A DNA stretch of 17,946 bases from Pseudomonadota bacterium. GTDB lineage: Bacteria; Pseudomonadota; Alphaproteobacteria; Acetobacterales; Acetobacteraceae. The notes beneath the pieces were generated by a model, which was not told the origin of the DNA, did not search any database, and worked only from the letters and a program-made list of their open reading frames with translations. Below, piece by piece: positions 8,128 through 14,884 of the stretch (within the stretch, counting starts at the first letter, position 1; each line of letters starts with the position of its first letter). The translations under genes and the position numbers were made by a program. Location of the stretch: NCBI GenBank assembly GCA_021807975.1, contig JAKBCJ010000044.1:1-17946 (forward strand). The letters are read 5' to 3'.

Positions 8128-9135
8128 CTACGACAGAGAGCCGACTTCGGATTCCAGGATGGCCCAGGGTTCGCCGCCGTATTTCTTTTTCCACTCGGCA
8201 TAGAATCCGGCGGTCTTCAGGGCTTCGCGGAACGCCGGCTTATCCACCTCGACAAACTCCAACCCCTTCGACTTCAAATCGCTCGCCACCGAGCCGTTCA
8301 GCGTGGCGATATCGGCACGCTCGTCCAACGCCGACTTGTTCAATTCGCGCGCCACGATCGCCTGCGCATCGGCGGGAAGGGCCGAAAAGCCGCGCTTGTT
8401 GGCCAGCATCCAGAACCCGTCCCACATGTGGCTGGTCATCGAGACGTATTTCTGCACCTCATACAGTTTAGCGATCTGGATCAGGGTCAGCGGGTTTTCC
8501 TGACCTTCCGCTATTTTGGTCTGCAACGCCGAATAGACCTCGGCGAAGTTGATGCTGATCGGGGAGGCACCCAGCGCGGTGAACATGCTGGTCCACAGCG
8601 GGGAGACCGGCACGCGGATCTTGAACCCCTTCAGGTCGGCCGGCGTGCGGATCGGGTGGGTGGAGCTGGTGATCTGGCGGAACCCGTTGTCCCACATCTT
8701 GTCCATGGCGATCAGGCCGCGCTTGTCGATCTCCGACCGCACATAGGCGCCCAGCTTGCCGTCCATCGCCTTCCAGACAGTATCGTAGTCCTTGAAGGCA
8801 AACCCGACGCCGTTGATTGAAGCCGCCGGCACCAATGTCGCCAGGATCAGGCCCGACAGAGTGAAGAAATCGATGGCGCCGGAGCGCAACTGCGACAGCA
8901 TGTCGGTGTCGGAACCCAACTGATTGTTGGGGAACACCTGAATTTCGACCGCGCCGTTGGTCGCTGCCTTGATCCGGTCCGCGGCCTGCTGCTGACGAAC
9001 CGACTGCGGATGGGTGACCGGGGAATTGTTCGCCAGTTTCAGGGTGAAATCCGCCGCCCGGGCCGGCCGGGTACCAATGGCGAACACAGGCAGCGCGGCC
9101 CCGGCGAGCAGGGTGCGGCGATTCAGGCTGAGCAT
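8128..9135 (-). CDS. TRAP transporter periplasmic substrate-binding protein (DctP family)
   Basis: A 335-residue solute-binding protein. The N-terminus carries a signal with a twin arginine (SLNRRTLLAG, residues 3-12), a hydrophobic stretch and an ARA-A cleavage site near residue 27, so export by Tat or Sec is expected. DctP features are LKLANNSPVTHPQSVR near the start of the mature protein, the NNQLGSDTDMLSQLRSGAID block and LKGFKIRVP, which leads to the substrate-contacting region. It captures an organic acid or related anion in the periplasm and passes it to the fused DctQM permease, whose gene starts one base after this stop. The ATG at 9135 is chosen over an upstream start at 9195 because of AAGGA seven bases away (9143-9147) and because the signal peptide begins there. 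The two genes form an operon transcribed from the 90-bp gap shared with the divergent cupin gene. The ligand cannot be predicted. Confidence 0.93.
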   Translation of the reverse strand: MLSLNRRTLLAGAALPVFAIGTRPARAADFTLKLANNSPVTHPQSVRQQQAADRIKAATNGAVEIQVFPNNQLGSDTDMLSQLRSGAIDFFTLSGLILATLVPAASINGVGFAFKDYDTVWKAMDGKLGAYVRSEIDKRGLIAMDKMWDNGFRQITSSTHPIRTPADLKGFKIRVPVSPLWTSMFTALGASPISINFAEVYSALQTKIAEGQENPLTLIQIAKLYEVQKYVSMTSHMWDGFWMLANKRGFSALPADAQAIVARELNKSALDERADIATLNGSVASDLKSKGLEFVEVDKPAFREALKTAGFYAEWKKKYGGEPWAILESEVGSLS

Positions 9136-9225
9136 TCCAAAATCCTTGGGCGTTTGTCTTGCGCGGCAAAATACCGGTTGGGTCCCCCGTGGCAAGGGGC
9201 GGCATACCGCGTTAGGCTATCGGAC

Positions 9226-9564
9226 ATGACAGACAGCCCTTATCTTTTTCTTGCCGCCGACCATCCCCTGGAAGCCGCCTCGGATCGCCTGAAGGTGCGC
9301 GAAGCCGTGTCCGGGTTCGGTATCGCCCTGCGCTATCAGGAACGCGCGCCAGATCCGGCGGATGCCGCGCCGGGCGATTGGTGCGAGACCGGGCATTCCA
9401 TCTTCATCCTGTCGGGCCGCATCCGCTATCGCTTCGAAACCCATACGGTCGAAGCCGGGCCCGGTGACATGCTGCACATCCCGGCCGGCCCGCAACACCG
9501 TCACATCCCCAGCGTTCCGGGGCCGGACACCGTGCGATATGTGCTGACGGAGTTCGCGGCGTAA
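9226..9564 (+). CDS. small single-domain cupin protein
   Basis: A 112-residue protein with one cupin barrel. Cupin motif 1 is reduced to CETGHSIFILSGRIRY (about 53-68), keeping one His and the conserved Gly. Motif 2 is GDMLHIPAGPQHRH (about 80-93), which supplies two further candidate metal-binding His. Such small cupins act as metal-dependent enzymes or ligand sensors; nothing here tells which. The ATG at 9226 fits the start of the barrel, and the longer frame upstream enters the divergent dctP gene. It is divergent from the TRAP operon across 90 bp and lies 35 bp before the next methyltransferase-like gene on the same strand. A link to the TRAP substrate, for example as a processing enzyme, is possible but rests only on position. 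Confidence 0.8.
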   Translation: MTDSPYLFLAADHPLEAASDRLKVREAVSGFGIALRYQERAPDPADAAPGDWCETGHSIFILSGRIRYRFETHTVEAGPGDMLHIPAGPQHRHIPSVPGPDTVRYVLTEFAA

Positions 9565-9599
9565 ACCATTTGGTAAGGTTCGCCGGCTAAAGTGGACCG

Positions 9600-10487
9600 A
9601 TGTTGTCCACCGCGGTGCGCCTTATGTTCGGCCGATCCCCGGCGCCGGTTGTACCGGCGGCGTTGCCCGATCCGGTGCCCGCCGCGCCTCCGGCCCGGGT
9701 GCCGCGGGGCGACTGGCCGCCCGAACGAATTGCCCTGGCCTACCGGCTGTGGGGTCCTGGTTTCATCGTCCCCGGCGGCGAGGCCGAAATCCTCCGCCTG
9801 GCTCGGCCTCTCGGGGCGGCATCGTCATCCAGCCTGCTTCTGGTCGGGGTCGGTGCCGGCGGGCCGGCGGCGGCAATCACCCGGAATTTCGGCGCCTGGG
9901 TCACCGGCCTGGATAACGATGCGATGCTGCTCGCCGCCGCCAAGGGCGTCGTCGCCAAGGCGCAACTGGCCAAGAAAATACGGATTGGCTCATGGGATCC
10001 CCGGGCGCCGGCGTTCGTGCCCCGAGGTCACCATCACTGCCTGGCGCTGGAGCCGCTGCACGGCGCGCAGCCCGAACCGATCCTGGATGGTTTGGCCAAG
10101 GCGCTGCGGCCGGCCGGGCAGTTGGTGATGACCGAACTGACGGCCGATAGACCGCTGAACCCGAACGATCCGGCGGTGGCCCGCTGGGCGGCGCTGGAAC
10201 GGCGCGATCCCGACAGTCTGGTTGCGGGCATCGCGATTACCCGCATGCTTGGGCGGGTCGGGCTGGACGTACGCATCGCCGAGGACATCTCCGTCCGTCA
10301 TCTGGAACAGGCGATGCTGGGTTGGCGGGTTTTGCTGCGTGACCTGCAAGGACGGAAACCGCCCAAACAGGAAGCGGCGCAAATGGTCGCCGAGGCCGAA
10401 CTGTGGCTGCTGCGGCGGCGGCTGATGCGCGCGGGAAAATTGCGGCTGATGCGCTGGCACGCGATCGGCCCGATGCCTGTTGTATGA
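9600..10487 (+). CDS. SAM-dependent methyltransferase-like protein
   Basis: A 295-residue protein. The first 40 residues are rich in Pro and Ala and probably disordered. Residues 48-60 (YRLWGPGFIVPGG) resemble the WGEGF-SPGG entry of methyltransferases related to phosphoethanolamine and glycine/sarcosine N-methyltransferases. Motif I appears as LLLVGVGAGG (79-88), and strand 2 ends in GLDND with Asp105. The usual FPDGSFD strand-4 motif is not recognisable; a His-rich stretch (PRGHHHCLALEPLH) stands there instead, so activity is uncertain. The C-terminal third (about 210-295) is helical and ends in a basic segment. The start at 9600 has only a poor ribosome binding site. It follows the cupin gene by 35 bp and is followed by 215 bp without a gene before the VWA protein. 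Fold fairly sure, substrate unknown. Confidence 0.75.
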   Translation: MLSTAVRLMFGRSPAPVVPAALPDPVPAAPPARVPRGDWPPERIALAYRLWGPGFIVPGGEAEILRLARPLGAASSSSLLLVGVGAGGPAAAITRNFGAWVTGLDNDAMLLAAAKGVVAKAQLAKKIRIGSWDPRAPAFVPRGHHHCLALEPLHGAQPEPILDGLAKALRPAGQLVMTELTADRPLNPNDPAVARWAALERRDPDSLVAGIAITRMLGRVGLDVRIAEDISVRHLEQAMLGWRVLLRDLQGRKPPKQEAAQMVAEAELWLLRRRLMRAGKLRLMRWHAIGPMPVV

Positions 10488-10518
10488 AGGCGCTGGGGCG
10501 GCGTTGACACGGGCCGAT

Positions 10519-10536
10519 CGCACCCCGCCCGGTGCG
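10519..10536. terminator. short GC hairpin after the methyltransferase-like gene; rest of gap 10488-10702 empty
   Basis: CGCACC (10519-10524) pairs with GGTGCG (10531-10536) around a six-base loop, 31 bases after the methyltransferase stop. No U-run follows, so termination is only suggested. The remainder of the 215-bp gap shows no ORF I can support. A TTGACA at 10504-10509 lacks a -10 box at normal spacing. The promoter of the molybdenum-maturation cluster should lie in this gap. Confidence 0.3.
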
Positions 10537-10702
10537 GCGATAAGTCCCCAATGACACGGACGCGGCGGTGGGGAGCAACGGGCTATCGAAGTTGACCCTG
10601 TCCCGGGGAAGCTGATCGCGTTCAGGCCGCAGCGGACGGATGCGTTGGATCATCGCCGTCACCCCTTGCACTGGGGCGTCCTCTGTCCTCCTTATTGGCC
10701 CA

Positions 10703-11908
10703 ATGTCCGTGACCCAAGACCCCCTGGCCCAGCCCCACCCGCGCATCGCCGCCAACGTCATGCACTTTGCTCGGTTGCTCCGCCGGGCGGGGCTGCCAGT
10801 GGGGCCGGCGGAGGCGATCGCGGCGCAGCAGGCGCTGACACATATCGACCTGGCCTCCAGAACCCAGGCCCGAACCGCGCTGCGGACCGCGATGATCCAT
10901 CGTCATGAGCATCAGGACGTATTCGACCAGGCGTTCGCGCTGTTCTGGCGCGATCCGGCCGCCGCCGAACAGGCCGCCGCGATGGCGCTGATGGAGGCCC
11001 AGAAGAAACCGAAAGCCGAACGGGCGCCACCTGCGTCCCGCCGGGTCGCGGAGGCCTTCGCGTCAAAGAAGGACCGGCCGCCGCCGAAGGAGGAACCTCC
11101 GGTCATCGACATGACGATGACGGTGTCGGAGCAGGAACGCTTGCAGCAGATGGATTTCGAGGCGATGGGCGCGGCGGAAATCGCCAACGCCAAGCGTGAA
11201 ATCCGCCGGCTGGTGCTGCCGCTGGACCTGCGACGCACCAGGCGGTTGCGCGCCGACCAGAATGGGCCGGTGACGGACCTGAAGCGCACGATTCGCGGCA
11301 GTCTGCGCCAGGGCGGCGAAATTCTGACCATCGCAAGGAACCGGCGGGTCACACGGCCGCCGCCGCTGGTGGTGCTGTGCGATATCTCCGGTTCGATGGC
11401 GCGCTACGCCCAGATATTGCTGCACTTTCTGCATGCGGTCACCAACGACCGCGACCGAGTCAGCGTGTTCCTGTTCGGCACCCGCCTGTCCAACGTCACC
11501 CGCCAACTGAAGGCCCGCGACCCGGAGGTGGCGTTCCAGATGGTGGCCCACGCCGTCCCCGATTGGTCCGGCGGTACCCGCATTGGCGAGGCGGTCGCAA
11601 GCTTCAACCATTTGTGGGCCAAGCGGGTGCTGGGACAGGGTGCCGTGGTGCTGTTGATCACCGATGGTTTGGACCGCGACGGCGCCCGGGGGCTGGCGGA
11701 GAACATGGACCGGCTGCATCGGTCCTGCACAAGGCTGATATGGCTAAACCCGCTGTTGCGCTGGAGCGGGTTCGAGCCAAAATCCCAGGGCATCAGGGCC
11801 ATGCTGCCGCATGTGGACGAATTCCGCCCGGTGCATAATCTGGCGAGCCTGCGCAGCCTGATCGATCTTTTGTCGCGCCCAGCGCCTATGAAGGGAAGTC
11901 AACGATGA
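10703..11908 (+). CDS. coxE: VWA domain protein of the CoxE family
   Basis: A 401-residue protein. The N-terminal half is helical (RIAANVMHFARLLRRAGLPVGPAEAI near the start) with a charged Lys/Pro/Glu linker at about 105-135. The C-terminal half is a von Willebrand A domain whose metal-ion-dependent adhesion site is DISGSM (227-232), followed by GGTRIGEA and ITDGLDRDG, which supply the remaining MIDAS residues. In Oligotropha carboxidovorans, CoxE works with the MoxR AAA+ ATPase CoxD to assemble the Cu-Mo site of CO dehydrogenase. Related VWA proteins accompany other xanthine-oxidase-family enzymes. Here it leads a maturation operon with two XdhC-type genes and a MocA-type fusion, and its stop overlaps the next start (ATGA). 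No CoxD gene is in the window. The start is uncertain: 10703 gives the usual N-terminus, an in-frame start exists at 10640, and neither has a convincing ribosome binding site. Confidence 0.88.
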   Translation: MSVTQDPLAQPHPRIAANVMHFARLLRRAGLPVGPAEAIAAQQALTHIDLASRTQARTALRTAMIHRHEHQDVFDQAFALFWRDPAAAEQAAAMALMEAQKKPKAERAPPASRRVAEAFASKKDRPPPKEEPPVIDMTMTVSEQERLQQMDFEAMGAAEIANAKREIRRLVLPLDLRRTRRLRADQNGPVTDLKRTIRGSLRQGGEILTIARNRRVTRPPPLVVLCDISGSMARYAQILLHFLHAVTNDRDRVSVFLFGTRLSNVTRQLKARDPEVAFQMVAHAVPDWSGGTRIGEAVASFNHLWAKRVLGQGAVVLLITDGLDRDGARGLAENMDRLHRSCTRLIWLNPLLRWSGFEPKSQGIRAMLPHVDEFRPVHNLASLRSLIDLLSRPAPMKGSQR

Positions 11909-12225
11909 CCGAAGCTGAAGACGTCCTGCAGACCGCCGCCCAATGGCGTGCTGCCGGAGAACAGGTCGCCGTCGCCACCGTGACCGAAACCTGGGGTAGC
12001 TCGCCCCGCCCCGCCGGCAGCCAGATGGCGATCACCAAGTCGGGCCGCATGGCCGGTTCGGTGTCCGGCGGCTGTATTGAGGGCGCGGTCGCCGACGCCG
12101 CGATGAAGACGATCGAGAGCGGCAGTCCGCAACTGCTGGATTTCGGCGTGAGCCACGAAAAGGCCTGGGAAGTCGGGCTGGCCTGCGGCGGCAAGGTGAA
12201 AGTGTTTGTCGAGCGGCTGAATTAG
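11905..12225 (+). CDS. XdhC/CoxI-family protein, N-terminal domain only
   Basis: A 106-residue protein matching the XdhC_CoxI domain, which in XdhC is the N-terminal half of a larger protein. Conserved parts are TVTETWGSSPRPAGSQM (25-41), the GSVSGGCIEGAV block with Cys57, and GLACGGKV near the end with Cys94. XdhC proteins bind molybdenum cofactor, protect it, promote its sulfuration and hand it to the target apo-enzyme. The conserved cysteines are the expected cofactor contacts. The gene starts inside the coxE stop (ATGA overlap) with AAGGGAAG six bases upstream (11891-11898), so it is co-translated with coxE. It ends cleanly at TAG without the Rossmann half, which is encoded separately at 12471 beyond a 245-bp gap. 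It probably works together with that protein. Confidence 0.9.
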   Translation: MTEAEDVLQTAAQWRAAGEQVAVATVTETWGSSPRPAGSQMAITKSGRMAGSVSGGCIEGAVADAAMKTIESGSPQLLDFGVSHEKAWEVGLACGGKVKVFVERLN

Positions 12226-12272
12226 AGTTCGGCGGGCAATAGCCGCGTCATGTGTGGCACCGTCGCCCGATG

Positions 12273-12362
12273 CCGTCATGGCGGGCGCAGGCCCGCCATC
12301 CACGCCTTGCGGTTCCAGTCTCGGGAAAGGCGTGGATGGCGGGCCTGCGCCCGCCATGACGG
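12273..12362. repeat. perfect 36-bp inverted repeat (REP/BIME-like palindromic element)
   Basis: The arm 12273-12308 is the exact reverse complement of 12327-12362, with an 18-base loop. Each arm contains its own smaller hairpin: ATGGCGGGC and GCCCGCCAT flank a four-base loop. The unit can thus fold as one long hairpin or as two small ones, the layout of paired REP elements. Arms containing GTCATGGCGGGC and CATCCACG resemble palindromic repeats scattered in intergenic regions of many alphaproteobacteria (from memory, not searched). It fills much of the 245-bp gap between the two XdhC-family genes; the flanking stretches 12226-12272 and 12363-12470 hold nothing I can name. It could limit or stabilise the downstream transcript. 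No transposase is nearby. Confidence 0.9.
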
Positions 12363-12470
12363 TGAGAGGCCTGCGACTCTTACAGATACGACGGACAGTG
12401 CATCACCCGCCCCTGCCCCTACCGCTCTAACCCGCATACCATCGCCACCAACGTCCCGGGACAACTAACC

Positions 12471-13169
12471 ATGACCCCAGACATCCTCGCCGCCCTGGAA
12501 CAGGCCAAGCGTGCCAAACAGCCCATCGTGCTGGCGACTCGGTTGCCGACCGGCGAACAACAGTTACTGCCTGGCCCCGACGCCCCCGCCGACCTGAATG
12601 ACGCAGCCAAACGCGCGCTGGACCGCGACGAAAGCGGCACGGTGAAGTTGGGCGAAACCGACTGGTTCCTGCAGGCCTACAACCCGCCGCTGCGGCTGAT
12701 CGTCGTCGGCGCCGTCCACATCGCCCAGGCGCTGGTGCCGTTCGCCGTGCCGTGCGGGTTCTCCGTCACCGTCGTCGATCCCCGCCGGTCGTTTGCCTCC
12801 GATGAGCGCTTTCCCGGCGTCGAAATCTCTACCGACTGGCCCGACGAGGCATTGGACAAATTTGCCCCCGACAGCCGCACCGCCGTCGTCACCCTGACCC
12901 ACGACCCCAAACTGGACGACCCCGCCCTTGACCGAGCGCTGAAATCGCAAGCGTTCTACATCGGCTCGCTCGGGTCCCGTCGCACCCACGCTGCGCGGCT
13001 GAAGCGGCTGCGCGAGCTTGGGCACCAGGATAACGCCCTGTCGCGCATTCGCGGTCCTGTTGGTCTAAATATCGAAGCCGTCACCGCGCCCGAAATCGCC
13101 CTGTCCATCATCGCCGAGATCGTGGGCGTCCGCCGCAACGCCCCCCTGCCGCCTAAATCCTCGGTATGA
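12471..13169 (+). CDS. XdhC-family protein, C-terminal Rossmann domain
   Basis: A 232-residue protein corresponding to the C-terminal (XdhC_C) half of XdhC, preceded by about 70 residues that resemble the linker and strands before that domain. The nucleotide-binding start is RLIVVGAVHIAQAL (75-88), then FSVTVVDPRRSFASDERFP (98-115), VVTLTHDPKLDDPAL, YIGSLGSRRTHAARL and GLNIEAVTAPEIALSIIAEIV, all typical of the family. The usual GAGH motif reads GAVH here, so one glycine of the dinucleotide loop is a valine. It should assist molybdenum cofactor insertion together with the N-domain protein encoded upstream. The ATG at 12471 has a weak ribosome binding site. The stop overlaps the start of the next gene by four bases, so the two are coupled, while the 245-bp gap before it suggests a separate or attenuated transcript. 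Confidence 0.9.
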   Translation: MTPDILAALEQAKRAKQPIVLATRLPTGEQQLLPGPDAPADLNDAAKRALDRDESGTVKLGETDWFLQAYNPPLRLIVVGAVHIAQALVPFAVPCGFSVTVVDPRRSFASDERFPGVEISTDWPDEALDKFAPDSRTAVVTLTHDPKLDDPALDRALKSQAFYIGSLGSRRTHAARLKRLRELGHQDNALSRIRGPVGLNIEAVTAPEIALSIIAEIVGVRRNAPLPPKSSV

Positions 13170-14824
13170 AGTTCGGTCCGGCCTCGCTGGAGGACGCGCG
13201 CGGCGGCATCATGGCGCATAGCCAGAAGGTCGGCGAGCGCATGATCCGCAAGGGCTCGCTGCTGGACGAATCCGCCATCGAAGCCCTGCGCGCCGCTGGC
13301 CGGCAAGACGTGATCTGCGCCCGCCTGGAACCCGGGGACGTGCCGGAGGATATCGCCGCCGACCGGCTGGCGACGCCGCTGCTGTCGCCGCTGATCGCCC
13401 GGTCCCGCGCCGCCACCGGCCGGGTGAACCTGGTGGCGGAGGCCCCCGGTCTGCTGCGGGTGGACGCCGGCCGCATCGACCGCCTGAACACGATCGACGA
13501 GGCCCTGACGCTGGGCACTCTTCCCGACTACACCGTGGTCGCGACGAAAGACCTTGTTGCCACCATTAAGATCGTGCCGTTTTCCGTCCCTGGCAACGTC
13601 CTGTCGGTCGCCGAGGCAATGGCCAGGCAGGGCGGCAGCCCGCTGACCTTGCACCCGTTCCGGCACATGAAGGTCGGGCTGGTCGTCAGCGAACTGCCAG
13701 GCCTGAAAGACAGCGTGACCGAAAAGACCATCGCGATCACCGACGCCCGGGTGACCGCGCTGACCGGCTCGCTGCTACCGCCGATCCGCTGCCCGCACGA
13801 TGCCTATGCGATCGGGCAAGCGTTGGACTCGCTGGTGGGCCAGGGCGCCGAGTTGCTGCTGGTGATCGGTGCGTCCGCCGTGGTGGACCGCCGCGACGTC
13901 GGACCGTCCGGCATCGTGCGCGCGGGCGGGGAAATCCTGCATTTCGGCATGCCGGTCGATCCCGGCAACCTGATCTGCCTTGGCCGCATCGGTGAGAAAC
14001 CGGCCCTGGTGCTGCCCGGTTGCGCCCGCAGCCCCAGCATGAACGGCGTCGATTTCGTGCTAAGCCGGCTGTTCGCCGGTCTGAAGATTACGCCACGCGA
14101 CATGATGCTGATGGGCGTCGGCGGGTTGCTGAAGGAAATGGAAACCCGCCCGATGCCGCGTGAGAAAGCACCCGCCACGCCTCGGTCCGGCGCCGCACCG
14201 CGCAGTGCGCCGACCATCGCGGCGGTGGTGCTGGGGGCCGGGCGGTCGCGGCGGATGGCCCCGCATAACAAGCTGCTGGTGACCGACAAGGCGGGCAAAA
14301 CCATGATCGCCCGCGTGGTGGACAACGTCCTGTCCTCCAACGCTCGGCCGGTCATGGTGGTGACCGGGCACATGGCCGAACAGGTGGAACAGGCGCTGGG
14401 CGGGCGGCCTGTGCGGTATGTGCATGCGCAGGACTATGCCGAGGGCCTGTCCGCCAGTTTGAAAGCCGGGATTACCGCTGTCCCGCCGGAATGTTCGGCC
14501 GCGATCGTGTGTCTGGGCGACATGCCGCTGGTCACCGGGCGCATGATCGACCGCCTGCTGTCGATGTACAACCCGGATGAGGGCCGGCTGATCGTGCTGC
14601 CAACGTTTCGCGGCAAGCAGGGCAATCCGATGCTGTGGGACAAACGGTTTTTCCCCGAGATACTGGGAATCGGCGGCGATTCCGGCGCGCGGTTTTTGGT
14701 AGGTAAGCACAGCGAGTTCGTGTGCGAGGTCGAGATGGCGGATGACGCCGTGCTACGCGATTTCGATACGACGGAGTCGCTGGCTACTCTGCCGAAGGGG
14801 ATGCGGCCGGAGGCGTTGGGGTAG
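13166..14824 (+). CDS. fusion of molybdopterin-binding (MoeA/CinA-like) domain and MocA-like cytidylyltransferase
   Basis: A 552-residue two-domain protein. Residues 1-330 are molybdopterin-binding. The N-terminal part (GGIMAHSQKVGERMIRKG, then LEPGDVPEDIAADRLA) resembles MoeA, and residues about 170-310 (VSELPGLKDSVTEKTI, VIGASAVVDRRDVGPSGIVRAGG) resemble the MoCF/CinA fold. After a Pro/Ala linker (about 330-347), residues 349-540 are a MobA/MocA nucleotidyltransferase: VVLGAGRSRRM with NKLL, VTGHMAEQVEQAL and CLGDMPLVT, whose Asp would bind metal. NKLL favours CTP (MocA) over GTP (MobA), so the product would be molybdopterin cytosine dinucleotide, the cofactor of the xanthine oxidase/CO dehydrogenase family. 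Fusion would let the enzyme bind molybdopterin and cytidylylate it in one step (inference). It is coupled to the upstream XdhC gene by an ATGA overlap. No ribosome binding site is visible, consistent with coupling. Confidence 0.88.
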   Translation: MKFGPASLEDARGGIMAHSQKVGERMIRKGSLLDESAIEALRAAGRQDVICARLEPGDVPEDIAADRLATPLLSPLIARSRAATGRVNLVAEAPGLLRVDAGRIDRLNTIDEALTLGTLPDYTVVATKDLVATIKIVPFSVPGNVLSVAEAMARQGGSPLTLHPFRHMKVGLVVSELPGLKDSVTEKTIAITDARVTALTGSLLPPIRCPHDAYAIGQALDSLVGQGAELLLVIGASAVVDRRDVGPSGIVRAGGEILHFGMPVDPGNLICLGRIGEKPALVLPGCARSPSMNGVDFVLSRLFAGLKITPRDMMLMGVGGLLKEMETRPMPREKAPATPRSGAAPRSAPTIAAVVLGAGRSRRMAPHNKLLVTDKAGKTMIARVVDNVLSSNARPVMVVTGHMAEQVEQALGGRPVRYVHAQDYAEGLSASLKAGITAVPPECSAAIVCLGDMPLVTGRMIDRLLSMYNPDEGRLIVLPTFRGKQGNPMLWDKRFFPEILGIGGDSGARFLVGKHSEFVCEVEMADDAVLRDFDTTESLATLPKGMRPEALG

Positions 14825-14884
14825 GTCCCGCCCAGACTTGCTACCGCGTGCCGGGTCCGGTGCGTCGTGGTCGGATTTGTCCGG

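Noticed and set aside
10504..10509. TTGACA resembling a -35 box
   Set aside because: No -10-like hexamer at 16-18 bp spacing, and it lies about 200 bp from the next gene.
12250..12468. Small ORFs on both strands in the gap between the XdhC genes
   Set aside because: They run through the inverted repeat, and the encoded residues simply reflect the palindrome.
14825..14884. Possible terminator or cobalamin riboswitch near cobC
   Set aside because: This 60-bp gap lies at the 3' ends of two convergent genes and shows neither a strong hairpin nor B12-box-like conservation.
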